Below are positions 19,801 through 32,400 of a DNA stretch of 64,000 nucleotides, piece after piece. A program made the position numbers and the translations under genes. The stretch spans positions 372,001 through 436,000 of the forward strand of contig OZ251227.1 in NCBI GenBank assembly GCA_965240325.2. The letters are read 5' to 3'. The number at the start of each line of letters is the position of its first letter. Positions within the stretch are counted from its first letter, which is position 1. This DNA comes from Rebecca billardiae RCC1528 (Eukaryota > Haptophyta). The notes under the pieces are model-generated. The model was not told where the DNA came from and ran no database searches. It was given only the letters and a program-made list of their open reading frames with translations.

Positions 19801-22781
19801 GAGGTGCCGCCGGGCTCGCCCGAGCGCGCGGCCGTCGCGGACGCGATGGCCGAGACGGTGCGCGCGCTGCGCCACATGCGGCCTCTGCGCGTGCTGGTGA
19901 ACGCGGCCGCGTTCGCCGCGGGGTACTTCCTGCACCACGCGCTCGGCGCGCTCGAGGAGCGCGCGACCGAGCTCGCGCGCGCCGCCGAGCGCGAGGCGGC
20001 CGCGACCTACATCGAGGCGCTGGAGGAGGAGGAGGGCGCGGCGAAGGCGAGGAAGGGCGCGAGGAAGGGGCGCGGCGGCGCGGCGGGCGCGGCGCCCGTC
20101 GGCACGCTCACGCCCGCCTCCCCCGCCGAGCCGCGCGGTGGCGGCGGCTCCGACGACGGCGGCGGCTCGAGCGACGACGCGGACGACGCGGACGACGACT
20201 CGAGCCTGCTGCAGATGGTGCGCACCAAGGAGAGGGCGATGGCGGCGGGCGGCAGCGGGAGCAAGGTGGCGACCGCGGCGGATGTTGTCGGCGTGGAGGC
20301 CACGGCGAACGGCGGCTCTGCTGAGCGCGCGCACGGCGGCAAGGCGGCGAGCGGCGCGGCGCGCGGCGCGGCGGGCGCGGCGGGCGGTGCTGACAAGCCG
20401 CCGCCACCGGCGCAGCAGCAGCAGCAGCAGCAGCAGCAGCCGGCCGCGCAGCCGCGCGCGTCGGCCAAGCCGGCAGCTGGCGCGGCAGCCGCAGCGGCCG
20501 ATGGCGGGGGCGCGCCTGCCAAGGGGGCGGCCGCGGCATCGGCCAAGCAGCCGCCGGGGAAGGCCGGGGCGGCGGTGGCGGCGGATGCGGGCAAGCCTGC
20601 GCGCGCAGCCGGCGCGCACTCTGCAGAGGGCGGCGCCGCAGAGGGCGCGGGCAAGCAGAGCCGAGCGCCGCCGGCGTCGAGACGCGAGGCCGAGCGGGCG
20701 AAGCTCGAGCTGGAGCGCGCCCTTGCCATCTCGCAGCAGGAGCAGCAGCAGGAGCAGGACACGGAGCTCTGCCCAAAGTGTAACCGGCGCTTCGAGCTGC
20801 TTTTGCTCATTACGCACGCGGGCGAGTGCGACGGCGAGGAGCAGTCGGCGCGCGCCGACGCGGGCGGCGGCGGCGGCGGCGGTGGCCGCCGCGGTGGCGG
20901 CGGCGGCAGCGGCGGCGGCGGCGGCGATGGCGGCGGTGGCGGCGGCGGCGGCGGCAAGCAGCACGGCGGCGGCAGCGCTGGCGGCAGCAAGCCGCCACCC
21001 CGAGCTGCAGCGGCGGCGGCAGCCGAACCAGCCGCGCCGTCGCCTCCGCCACCCAGCGCTGCGCAGCCGGCGCGGCAGCCCGCGCCCGCGCCCCGCGCCC
21101 CGCAGCCGGCGCGGCCGGCAGCGCCGCAGCAGGAGCGCGCTGCAGCCGCCACCGGGGCAGCGGCTGTGTCGCAGCCGCAGCCGCAGCCGCCGCTGCCGGC
21201 AGCGCCAACCGACGTCGCTCGCGCAGCCGCCGCCGCGCAGCCGCCCCAGCCCCAGCCCCAGCCCGCGCCGGCGCGGCTGCCGATACACGCGGACGGGCAG
21301 GGCGCCGCCGCCGCCAAGCCAGCGGCGCCGCGCGCGGCGCCGAGGGCTGAGGTGCCGGCTGCCGGCGCGGCGCGCGACGCCGCCGCGCCGCCGCCCTCGC
21401 GCGGCGCCGCGGCCGCCGCCGCCACCACCGGCGGCCGCCACCCGCGCGCGGCGGAGGCGGAGCGCATGGCGCTGAAGCAGCTGAAGGAATACCGCTCGAG
21501 CGTGTACGAGCAGGGCGGGCAGCGGATGGGCGTGTGGGTGCCCGCCAACGTGGTGCCCTACCTGATCGGCCAGCGCGGCGAGCGGATCAAGACCATGCGC
21601 GAGGCGAGCAACGCGTACATCGAGCCCGTGCCCAAGGAGCAGAAGGGCGCCGAGTACAAGATGAACAACGTGCTCTGCCGCAAGGTGCTGATCGCGCACG
21701 GCTCGTGCTCCAACATGGACGCGAGCGCGGTCACCAAGCCGTGCGAGCCGCGCGAGTTCGAGCGAGCGCGCGCGCGCATCGACACGGTGCTGCGCCAAAA
21801 GTGGAAGGAGGACCTGAGGCTGCACGTGGACAAGCTGCTCAAGAACATGCCGGCGCTGCCGCCCAAGCCGGCGCCGCCCGCGCAGCACGCGCCGCCCGCG
21901 CAGCCAGCGAGTGCGCCGCCGCCGCCACAGCACGCCGCGCCGCCGGCGCAGCCCGCGCCCACGGCGCCGGCCATGGCGCAGCCGGCGGTGCCGCCGAGCG
22001 CGCAGCCGATGGCAACGCCGCGGATGATGGCGCAGCCGATGGCGATGCCGATGGCGCAGCCGAGGCGCGGCCCCGCGCCGGGCGCTGACGACGGCGCTGC
22101 TCCGCAGCGGGCGCGCCCAGCCGCCCAGCCGGGCGCGCGCGGGGCCGGCCCGGACGCCGACAGCTGGAGGCACGTCGGTACCACGGCGGAGGCGGCCACG
22201 CATCCTGTGCTGCCGGCAGCACACGCGCGCCCGGAGCTGCCGGCTCCGCCGCCGGGCGCCGACGCGTTCGCGCACGCGCGGCCTCCGCCGCCGCCCGCCG
22301 CCGAGCCCGTGCCCGCGCGGACGCCCCTGCCGCCGGCCTCCATGCCCGCCGTCCAACCCCTCTGGCTGGACGGAAGTGCGTTCCCGGAGCTCGGCAGTGC
22401 GCCGGCGCGCCGGCCGCCCACGTCTGCGGAGGCCGCGCACCCGCCGCCGCCGCTGGGGCCGGGCGACGAGCTCTGGCGTGCGGGCTCCGTGCCGGGCGCG
22501 CTCGACGGCGGCGTGTACAACTGCGCGCACGCCATGCCTCACACGCCGTACGGCGCCGCACACCGCGCCAACCCGTTCGCCCCGCCCGGCGCATTCGGCG
22601 CGGGCGCGGTCGACGTCGCTGGCATGGCAGACCCGCTCGGCGCCGAGGCCGCGATGATGATGATCCCGCCGCCGCCGCCGCCGCCATTCATGATGGAGGA
22701 CGACGTGCCCGCGCGGGTGATGCAGCTGCCGCCGCCGCCGCCGCCGGACGAGCTGCCGGACGCGGCGCTCGCGGGCATGGA

Positions 22782-22813
<32 letters not shown>

Positions 22814-24167
22814 ACGCCGACCCGGGGTACGTGACTGGCGACGAGGTCGAGGACAACAACCCGTTCGCGACGGAGGTCGGCTCGCTCCTCAACCGCGCGG
22901 GTGCGCTCACGCGCCGCGCCGCGCGTCACGGCGCGCGCGGCCCGCTGCTGGTCCGGGGGCAGGATTCGAGCGGCGCTGAGCGGCGCGCATCGCCCTTGCC
23001 ACCTGCCTCCCTGGCGCGCGCCCTCGCGTGCGCAGGTGCGAACACGTGCTTCGTCAACGTGATCATCCAGATGCTCTGGGGCGTCGACGCCTTCCGCGAG
23101 GCCTTCTTCGAGCAGCGGCTGTCGCACAAGTGCGCGCGCGGCGCCGACGGCTGCGTGTTCTGCGCGACCGCGCAGATCTTCGAGTCGCTCAACGCGAAGG
23201 TGCAGTCGCAGCTCACGACGCCGGCGTCGGCGGAGGTGCTGCAGCGCGCGGTGAGCGTGCTCAACACCAACTTCGAGTTTGGCGAGAAGCAGGACGCCAC
23301 CGAGGTGCACGAGGCCATCCTGCACGGTGCGGGCCGCGCGCGCACGGCGCGCGCCCGGCCCGCGCGCGCCGGCGAGCGCGCGCTGACCCGAGCGCGCGCG
23401 GCCCCGCGGCCGCACTCGGCCCGAGCAGGCCTGCACAACGCGTTGTCGACGGGCGCGGAGGACGAGGACGACACGTTCGTGCGCGCCATCTTCAACAACG
23501 CCATCGAGGAGAACGTGACGTGCCAGGCGTGCAGCCACGTCGAGAAGCCGCACGTGTACGACACGTGGGCCGAGTACGTGTACTCGTTTGAGCTGATGGC
23601 GTCCATCGACTGCAACGGTGCGCGCGCGCGCGGCGGGCGGCGGTGCGCGCGGCCGTGGCGACAGAGCTGATCGCCTTTCCGGCCGCCGCGCGCGCCCGCG
23701 CTCGCGCAGGCGGCGGCGAGCGTCGCCGCTTCGACGCGGTGCTGCGCGAGCTCGTGGGCTCGTACCCGGGCAAGTGCCAAAACCCAAAGTGTGAGCAGGA
23801 CGTGTCGCTGTGTAAGCGGCAGCGCTCCGACCCACGCGTGTACTCGATCGTGATCGTGCACCCGAGCGGCTCCGAGTCGCAGGAGGACATCCGGAAGGCG
23901 CTCGACGCGGTCGACGACGTGATCGACGTGTCGGCGGTGTACACCGACGTCAGCGCGCCCCCGCGCGTCGCGCGCCTGAAGCACATCAACGCGTACGCGC
24001 TGGCGCACTACGTCGCGTTCACGTGGAGCGAGCCGCTGGGCGCGTGGCTGCTGCGCGACGACACGATGTGCAAGGTGGTCGGCCCCACATTCGAGGACGT
24101 GAAGGCTCGGTGCGTCGCCAACCGCTACCAGCCCGGCCTGCTCTTCTACGAGCGGATAGATTATTGA
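13851..24167 (+). CDS. Giant USP deubiquitinase with UIM, UBZ4 finger and KH domain (copy 1), eight exons
   Basis: Exons 13851-14036, 14198-14285, 14473-14492, 14618-18799, 18988-22900, 23036-23326, 23429-23617, 23710-24167; 3108 residues. Residues about 1-2050 are mainly helical, match no family I recognise, and align loosely with copy 2. Then come a UIM-like motif (LERALAISQQE, about 2065-2078), a C-x2-C-x11-H-x3-C finger at 2087-2106 that fits UBZ4 of Rad18, Gly/Pro/Gln-rich linker, a KH-type segment with GQRG at 2353-2356, proline runs, and a C19 domain: Cys box ANTCFVNVIIQ with Cys2801, a QDATE box, a C-x2-C pair (CQAC), and His box HYVAFTW with His3056. Known: the layout of the catalytic part resembles plant DUF629-UCH and animal USP53/54 proteins, which act on ubiquitin conjugates. 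Catalytic residues look complete. RNA binding is inference from the KH motif. Confidence 0.8.
18868..18977 (+). repeat. Intronic minisatellite, ten 11-bp units
   Basis: Ten perfect copies of CGCTGCTGCCG fill most of the 188-nt intron 18800-18987 of the first giant USP gene. The matching intron of copy 2 (31700-31828) has no such array. The array is open in all forward frames, so it could be mistaken for coding sequence. Confidence 0.95.
22687..24156 (+). repeat. Near-identical 3' tract, copy 1 (pair at 34835-36297)
   Basis: From TTCATGATGGAGGACGACG to two codons before the stop, this tract matches 34835-36297 with about seven base changes and two short indels (a CCG-run difference and one base in an intron). 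It spans the end of the proline linker, three introns and the whole USP domain. Outside the tract the two genes are strongly diverged, so the edges are sharp. Confidence 0.95.
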
Positions 24168-24282
24168 CAGATCAGCAAGTGTATCATTCAACTGACAAGC
24201 AGGATGATGATCGTAGTCAATGACAATGCTAACAGTGCGCACTGTCATAGTCTGTACTTAGCTACGAGTATAGCCTATATCT

Positions 24283-24393
24283 ACAGTTTACTATGAAAAA
24301 GAGACGCACACAGCTCAGGCAGGCGACGAGTATTGGCTTACCCCCATACAGTTTACTAAGAATAAGAGACGCACACAGCTCAGGCAGGCGAGA
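24283..24393 (+). repeat. 46-bp dispersed repeat, copies 2 and 3
   Basis: Copy 2 at 24283-24326 (a few mismatches) and copy 3 at 24348-24393 (identical to the reverse complement of 963-1008), in direct orientation 65 bp apart, about 120 bp after the stop codon of the first giant USP gene. Confidence 0.85.
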
Positions 24394-24679
24394 TTGACGC
24401 CCGCCAACTGTCACCGCCCATGAAGCCGTCGCCGATGGTAAGCTAGCGCCGCCGGAAAAATTCGTTCAGCCTCACATCAGCCGTCCGCCTGCGAGGCCTG
24501 GATGAGGGCTGCGGCCGCCTCGCGGCGCGCCAGCGCCCGTCGTCCTCGCCCCACCGTCGTCCACAAAACGTCGTCGTCCGAACTCGCCGACCGGGCGCCG
24601 ATGCAACAGCACGCCGACAGGATGTAGTAGTATGGAACGTGGAGCCCCACTGTCGGTTGGGGAAGGCGTGTATCAAGCT

Positions 24680-26231
24680 CATGCTCGGAAGTCCCACAGC
24701 GGGACTTCTTCGAGCTTACAGGATCGCCAGTGAAGACCTCCCGCGCCCCTCGAGATCATACGGAGTTGGCGGCGAGATCGCGCTCTTGCGGCGGGCGGCG
24801 GGCGGGAGCGCGCGCCGGCGCTCGCTCGCGCGCTCGCTGCCCGCAGCGCGCGCGTCAGGTCGTCGTGAGCGCTTGCGCGCCGGCGCTAGGGCGCGTGCCA
24901 CCTGCGCACGCCGCTGGTTCGCGCCTGCGCGCTCTGCTCCGCCGCTGCGGCGCTTGCGAGCGCTCGCCGTGTCTTGCGCCGGCTCCCGGCCCGCCGCGTC
25001 GAAAGCCTGGTTGTGCGGCCAGCCAAGTGTGGCGTTTGCGGCTTGGCGCGCGAGCGCGCGACGCAGCGGATGGCGCGTGTGAGCCGTCCAGCCAGTGTCA
25101 CTCGCCTCGTGCGCCGCGCGCCGACCGCGCGCCCCAGATTCGACGACGAGCGCTGCTCGGTCACGGTGAGACGGGAGTCGGCGCTCCGCATCGCAGAGCC
25201 GCGTGTGGTCGCGCAGAAGAGGCCGCGCGTGGCCGGCGCGGCCGCTTTGTGCCGTGGTCTAGGCTTCAATCGCGTCCGCAGTCGGTGAGAACGCATGCCT
25301 CGCCCACGAGGTCACTCATCTTCTGCCCGTACACAGCGCGTGACACGTGAGGTGGATTCCAGAAGGTGTCTCGAGGTCACGCCGTCACCGATCGTAGCCA
25401 CATAAGCCATTGCGTGGAAGAGCTGCGCTCACGGAGATCGTGCACGTGTCATCAGCGCGCTACCAGACCATAACCATCGAGTTCTTGAAGCCGTATACCA
25501 ATGGAGTAGGATGGCTGGATGGGTTTGTTCGAGCCCACGGCTGGCGGCACGAGTGATACGGCCCGGCACGCAGAGTCAGGTCAAGTCGCCCACTCGTGAG
25601 TGCGGCGTGACCGCTTGGGCAAGGCAAGCAACTGCGGACGCGATTGAAGCCTAGACCACGGCACAAAGCGGCCGCGCCGGCCACGCGCGGCCTCTTCTGC
25701 GCGACCACACGCGGCTCTGCGATGCGGAGCGCCGACTCCCGTCTCACCGTGACCGAGCAGCGCTCGTCGTCGAATCTGGGGCGCGCGGTCGGCGCGCGGC
25801 GCACGAGGCGAGTGACGCTGGCTGGACGGCTCACACGCGCCATCCGCTGCGTCGCGCGCTCGCGCGCCAAGCCGCAAACGCCACACTTGGCTGGCCGCAC
25901 AACCAGGCTTTCGACGCGGCGGGCCGGAACCGGCGCAAGACACGGCGAGCGCTCGCAAGCGCCGCAGCGGCGGAGCAGAGCGCGCAGGCGCGAACCAGCG
26001 GCGTGCGCAGGTGGCACGCGCCCTAGCGCCGGTGCGCAAGCGCTCACGACGACCTGACGCGCGCGCTGCGGGCAGCGAGCGCGCGAGCGAGCGCCGGCGC
26101 GCGCTCCCGCCCGCCGCCGCCGCAAGAGCGCGATCTCGCCGCCAACTCCGTATGATCTCGAGGGGCGCGGGAGGTTTTCACTGGCGATCCTGTAAGCTCG
26201 GAGAAGTCCCGCTGTGGGACTTCCGAGCATG
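24680..26231. mobile_element. 1.55-kb foldback element with about 600-bp arms
   Basis: 24680-25282 and 25631-26231 are inverted copies with only scattered mismatches, around a central loop of about 348 bp. Weaker similarity continues a little into the loop. At the outer end of each arm is a small hairpin: GGAAGTCCC and its complement around five bases at 26199-26223, with an 8-bp version at 24687-24709. No transposase was seen. Foldback-type non-autonomous elements have such long inverted termini; a simple inverted duplication is the alternative. Confidence 0.8.
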
Positions 26232-26457
26232 AAAGCGGCATGACCAAAGGAATCAAGGCATGACAGTACCCGATCGCCCAACGGCCTTCCAGCCCACCGG
26301 ACTTCACTACATACCCGGTCCGGAGCAGGCATATCGACGCCTCAGCGTGCGAGTGCGCGCGAGCGGGCAGCGGCTGGCCGCAGGGCGTGGCAGGCTGCGG
26401 ACACAGCGCTCGCGTCCCAAGCGCGCCGAGGCGCCCGGCGACGCTAAACGCCCGGCA

Positions 26458-29400
26458 ATGGGCAAAAAGGGCAGCGAGGGCAGTGGCGCGGTCGCATCAC
26501 CTAAGGTGCCTGATGAGGGCACGACCTCGCTCGCTCTCACCCACCTCCCGTTCGATGACGGGCTCCCCGAGGAGATCTGCAACTTGCTCGGAAACGCCGA
26601 GTCCGATGCCAAGGCGGTGAAGGTGCGTGTGCGCCAGCTCGCGCGCGGAATCTCGCGGTCGATGCACGCCGGTGTGCCGATCTGACTGGCTATCTCGGGA
26701 GCCACGCGCCCGTGCCCGCCGGCGAACCCTCGCGACGGCTGATGGCTGTGCGTGCCGTCACGCGTCGCACCGTCGCACCCCACGCGCAGGACATCCTGAC
26801 CACGGCGATGAAGATGACGGGCGGCGATGAGAGCGCCCTCGGCCGTAAGCTCTTTTTGATGCGCGTCGGTGAGCGCCCTGCGCTGCCTCCCCGCCGCCGC
26901 GCCACGACGCTGCCCCGGGCGCGCGCACAGCCGCGCTCACGAGACCTGCTCGCGTGGCCTCTGCCGCTCCTCCGCGCTTGCGCAGTGATCCACGGCCTCG
27001 ACCGCGGCATACTGACACTCGATGAGGAGAATAAGGCCAAGTTTCTCGTGCTCGCGGTGGGTTGAGCCCCGCCACACTCGCCCCGCCGCTCATCGCGGGC
27101 ACAGCGCGCGCGTCGCCGTGCGCGGCCCGCGCGCTCACGCGCGTGTGTGCGCCTCCGCACGGCGCGCCGCAGGCGCGTGTGCTCTTCGGCGCGCTCTCGA
27201 GCAAGTTCAAGTCAACGGTTACCCGGCATGAGCAGGAGGCCTTCTTGACCGTGCTCAGCGTGAACGCGCTCTGCCTGGCTCCGCCTCCCGAGAAGCGGCC
27301 TGAGCAGCTCGGCTGCCTGAGCGCGGCGGCCGACTCGCTGTGCGCGCAGATCGAGAGTACGTACGGCGGGTGGGAGCGGCGTGACGACCACTTCGGCCAG
27401 GGCGTGCGCGTCTCGGACACGTTCATCTTCGGCTTCCACCTCTGCGAGACCGCGCTCATCCCGCAGGCGGGCTCGCAAGGGCTGGACGTGGTGCTGCCCG
27501 CCGAGTGCATGCGCGCCCTGCTCGCCGGCCCGTGGGCGCGGCTCATCCACGTCAACCACTACGCGCAGATGCCGGAGGGCCTGGGCGAGGCGGAGAAGCT
27601 TCTCGCGCGGCTGCGCGGCGACCTGACCGCGCTCGCTTCCGGCGTGCTCGCCGTGGAGGCCTCGCCGATGCCGAGCGGCGCCGCGCTACAGTTCGTGCGC
27701 ACGCGCTTCTTCATGCTGCACAGGCTGCTCGAGGCGCTCGGCAGGCAGCACGCCAAGATGAAGAGGGCGACGCTGGAGCGGCTCACCGCGCTGAAGGCGT
27801 GGGCGCGCGCGCTCTTCGAGGACACCGCGCCGCTGCTCGAGCGCATGAAGGCCTCCGACCACGAGGTCAAGTGCTTCGCCCTCACCTCGCAGCTCCTCGT
27901 CGGCGCGCGCCCGCCCGGCTTCAGCGTGAAGGTGACGCTGGGATTGATCAACGATGCGCACACGCACGTGTGCGCGGAGGTGAAGACGTTCAAGGGGCAG
28001 GTGGAGGGCGATCACGAGCAGGTGGAGGGCGACCAGGACAGCCTCCTCGCGAAGTGCGACTACCAGCTCGACAAGCCCTACTTCCACAAGGTCTACGGCG
28101 ACGGCAAGGAGGCGCTGCACCCGCTCGGCGGCCTGCTGAGCGGCTACCTCGCGCCGTTGGGCAGCGCGCTGCTCAAGGAGAAGGCGCAGAAGCTGCTGCT
28201 CGATGTGGGCCAGAAGGCGCTCGGCGCGATGCCGCACCCGTGCGCGATGCTCATGCTCGTCTGGCACGTGGACGAGTACAACAAGGTTCCGTGGTTCCAG
28301 TGCACGTTGATGTTCAACTCGCTGGCGGCGATGATGCCGAAGCGCGAGTTCAGGTCGCAGTGCGCGCAGTGGGCGCGCGCTGTGCACACGCTCGTGCCCC
28401 CCGGGCCGCTGGTGGGCGAGGCCGAGTCGGCGGTGGACGCGGCGTATGGGCAGTACTTCAGCGGCATCTTCTCGCGCACGTCGGTGCTGCTCGAGTTCTG
28501 CAGGCTCAGCTCCACGGAGCACACTGCCGAGGAGCTCCTCGAGAGCCGTCTCGAGATGCTGGAGAGTCTGCTGCCGCACGCCTGGGGCGCCAAGGCCAAG
28601 CCGCCTGCGCCGCCGCAGCCGCCTGCGCCGCCGCAGCACCTGCTCGAAGCGCACGCGTACACCTTCCTGCTCGCCGCCGCCGTGCAAGCGGGCGCGCTGC
28701 TGCACGGCTCGGAGGGCCCGCTGAGCTTCGACCTGCTCGACGATTTCCTCGGCAATGCTCTGCCGATGCTGCTCGGCGCGCCGCGGTATCCTGCCGATTG
28801 CCGTGTCGCGATCGATGCTTTGGCCTGCGTCTGCGGGTCGGACCGCTACGCGAGCAATCTCGTGCGCTGGCTGCGCCTCCAGACGGCGGCGCCGTTGCGG
28901 GTCATGAGCGCCGTGTGGTACACCAGCTTGCGCGCTCAGCTCGCGCTCATCCCAACCTCCATCGCCCAGCTCACGCCCGCCGCGCTGCTCGAAGGCTCCC
29001 TCAGCGAAGCGCTGCTCGGCCTGAGCAGCAATCTGAGCACCACGTCGATCCCCGCGCAAGTCACGAGCAACCTGACGGCCGAGTGCGTGCAGCTGCTGCA
29101 GAAGCACATGGTGGAGGGCGCGCGGTCGGTGACACGGGCCGTGCTGCTGGCATGCGCGACGATGGCCGCGCACGCCGCCGCCGCTCCAGCCGCGGCGGCC
29201 ACGCCCGCGCCATTGGACGAGCCGGCGGCGGGGGCGGCGGAGGCGGAGGCGGCGGCGGTGGAGGCGGCGGCGGCGGCGGCGGTGGCTCCGGCGGCGGCGG
29301 CGGCGGCGGCCGTGCCGCAGCCTGCGGAGGCGGCCGTGCCGCGCGAGGTGCAAGTTGCGCTTAGCGACGGCTTGTATGTGCTGCTCGTGTGGCTGTCGCA

Positions 29401-32400
29401 CGCGGCGGTACTCATGCAGAAGCTCCCCGCGCCGTCTGCCGCCAAGGTCGGGAGCAGCCTGCTCGGGCACGCGCTGGTCGAGCTGCTCGTCGCGCCCGCT
29501 GAGCAGCCGGCGGCGGGCGCCGAGACCGCCGTGCAGCTTGGGCTGCGCGCGGGCCTGGACGCCTCTTGGGACATCGCGTCGCAGGAGAAGCTCAACGAGG
29601 CGGCGAACACTCTGAATTGGGTCCTCACCAAGCCCGGCCTCGCGCGGCTGATGCAAGAGCTCGGGCCGCGCAACCCGCAGCTGCTCACCGCGCTCACGCG
29701 CGCGCTCTCGCCGGCGCGCGAGGGGGCGAGGGGCGAGCAGCCGGCGCAGCTCGCGCGCGTGGACTCGTTCACACTCAGCTCGGACAGCGAGGCGAGCACG
29801 CTCAGCACGGAGACGGGCGACTCGGAGCTGTGGCCGAAGTCGGGCCTCGCGCTGGCCGAGCTCGGGCTGTGCGCGCTCAACCTGCTCACGCTGCTGCCGC
29901 ACGAGGCGGTGCGCGCGCTGCCGTTAGTCTCGCGCTACGCGTTCGCGCCGGAACCGGAGCGGGTCGCGGAGCTGAACACGGTGCAGGAGACGCTGCACCG
30001 CTGGATGGGCGCCGTGCTGCGCGGGGCGATGCTGGACGCTGAGGAGCTGCACCAGTGCATCGTCATGAACACCGACGGCCGGCGGGCGCTCAGTCGGCCG
30101 GACGAGCGGGTGGACGGCCTGCTGCTCGTGCCGCTCCAGCTGTACCGCGCGCACTTTGCCGCTCAGAGCGAGAGCTGGCGCGCTGTGTGGTGCTGGAGCG
30201 ACTACGTAGCCGTCCTCGAGGACCGCCGCGGCGTGCTCTTCCACTGCTGGCACGCCCTCTTCAGCGAGACGCAGGAGCGCATCGAGGGGCAGCACGACCA
30301 GCTCTACATGGGCGAGCTCTTCGACCAGCTGCTGGCCGTCGTGAGCGAGCCGGAGACCCTGCGAACGTACCACGAGGCTTTGAAGGATTCCGCTGCTCGC
30401 CGACCCGGGGAGGAGAATGGCTACTTGCGCTTTGTGAGGGATCGCGCGGCCTCGCTGAAGCGGATCGCGCAGACGCTCGAGTTTGCCGTGCACGTGCTCC
30501 GGGTGCTCTTCTCGAGCGTGGACGCGGTCGTTCAGCTGCTCTTCGAGCAGCTCCTTTTCGCTCGGAAGAGGGTCTCGCCGGAGGAGATGCGCGAGCCGTC
30601 CATCTACCACGAGTATCTTCTCGAGGTGCTCGAGGTGCTCGACCCCGCGCTGCTGCCCTACGAGGAGGAGGCGCTGAGCGTGCTGCTCGACCCTGGCCTC
30701 CTCGCGAGGATGATTATCGACCTCACCAACTACCTCTGGGCCCCGCACGAGGAGGAGGAGGAGGGGGAGGAGGGGGAGGAGGATGAGCACCTGGTCACGA
30801 GCACCGCCTACAAGTTCTACGATTGTGTGGCACGCGCTGTCAGGGACATCAGGCAGCTGGATCGGGCTACCGACGGCTCGCGGGCGCATTACGACTACGC
30901 GCGTTTCGCGGACGAACTGGGCAGGTGGGGTCTGGGCGACCACTGGGTGTCCGCGGTTGAGCGCTGCGTGGAGAAGGAGCTGCACAGCACCGCGCTAAGC
31001 CGGCTGAACGACCTCTTCGCCGGCGAGCGCAATGAGCGCACGTGCTCGTCCTTGGCCACCCGATTCGGCGTGCGGCAGCTCGAGAGCGTCAGCGACGCGC
31101 AGGCGCGGGTGGTGAGCCAGTTGGTGATGGACGTGCGCTACTCGCACCTGACCAGCGCGGCTAGGCAGCTCATCGGCGGCCGGTCTCGCTTCCGCGTCAG
31201 CGTGGCACACGCGTGGTCGGCGCGCATCGCGCTGGTGACGAGCGCGATCCGCGAGCTCATGAAGAGCCGGTCGGGGCAGGCAGCGTCCGCCGAGCACGCC
31301 GCCGGGCCCGCCGATGAGGTGTCGCGGACCCTCGAGCGCATCCGCAACACGCTGCTCGCCGGGGTGGCCGGGCTGATGATCAGCCGCACGGGCGAGCCGG
31401 ACGCGCGCGTGGAAGACGCGGTCCTGCTCGCGGACGTGGCCGGGCATGCCGTCCACGAGCTGCGCTGGCACACTCGGCCCTGGGGGAAGGGGGAGGCGGT
31501 CGCGCACTCTTGGATGCTGCTCGCCGTCGCGATCAACACCGTCTTCAAGGGCCCGGGGCCATCGGCGGACGAGGAGGCGCCGACGGCGTGGCTCGGCGGG
31601 CTGCCGCGCGTGCGCAGCTTCTGTGCGGAGCTGGACGACGCCTTCAAGACGCGCAACACGTGGTTCTCCTACTTCGTGCTGGGCCCGGTGCCGGAAGCGG
31701 TGCGCGCCGTGCGCGCCGCCACGCCGCCACGCCGCCCGCCGCGCGCGAACGCTCGCGCACGCCCTCAACCCGCCCCGTCCCCTCTGCGCCCTCACCTCGG
31801 CGCACGCGCGCGCTTGCGCGCTCTGCAGCAATTGGCGGGCAAGTGGCTGCCGCAGACCGCGGAGGGGCTCAAGGCGACCGAGCGCTCCGAGGCGGTGCGC
31901 GAGCGGCTGCGCGCGTTCTGGGCGTCCCTCGAGCCCGAGTGCCGCGCCGAGCTCTGCCGCCTGCCGCGCGCCCCCGCCGCCGCGTCCGAGCGCGCGCCGC
32001 TCAAGCTCGAGCTCGGCCGGCGCTTCCGGCCCGAGCGCAAGATGGGCGAGGAGGAGAAGGCGTGGCGCACCGAGCTGCCCAAGCAGCTCTTGGAGCTGCT
32101 GAGCGCGGCGGAGCGGCGGGAGGAGGCGGAGGCGGATGCGGTCGCCGCCGCCGCGCCGGCCGACGCGGCCGCGCCCGCGGGCGGCTCGTCGGCCCAGGCT
32201 GGGCGTGGCGCGCTGAGCTTTCCGCTGCGCGTTATGCACAGCTACGTGCGCTCTCTCGAGGGCGAGAGCCTCTCGGAGGCAGACGGCGCGGAGCTGAAGC
32301 TGCTCCACGCGGTGCTGAGCGTGCTGGATCTCGGCTGTGCGGGCGCATCGCCGCGCGAGAGCGCGGCCGACGAGCGCGCGATCGACGCCCTGCTCGAGGC

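Larger units (their letters stand above)
24168..26457. other. Spacer between the two giant USP genes, mostly a foldback
   Basis: 2.3 kb. 24168-24679 holds two copies of the 46-bp dispersed repeat and AT-richer DNA. 24680-26231 is a large inverted repeat. 26232-26457 is the 5' flank of copy 2. The open frames in the arms are mirror images of one another and are not taken as genes. Confidence 0.7.

Noticed and set aside
18268-23835. A minus-strand open frame of 1855 codons over the first giant USP gene
   Set aside because: It mirrors the coding strand, shows Arg/Gly/Ala-biased nonsense and no motif. The plus strand carries all recognisable domains.
24716-26332. Open frames with MLGSPTAGLLRAYRIASE in both foldback arms
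   Set aside because: The same sequence occurs in mirror image in both arms, and composition is Arg/Ala-rich without domains; best explained as element sequence.
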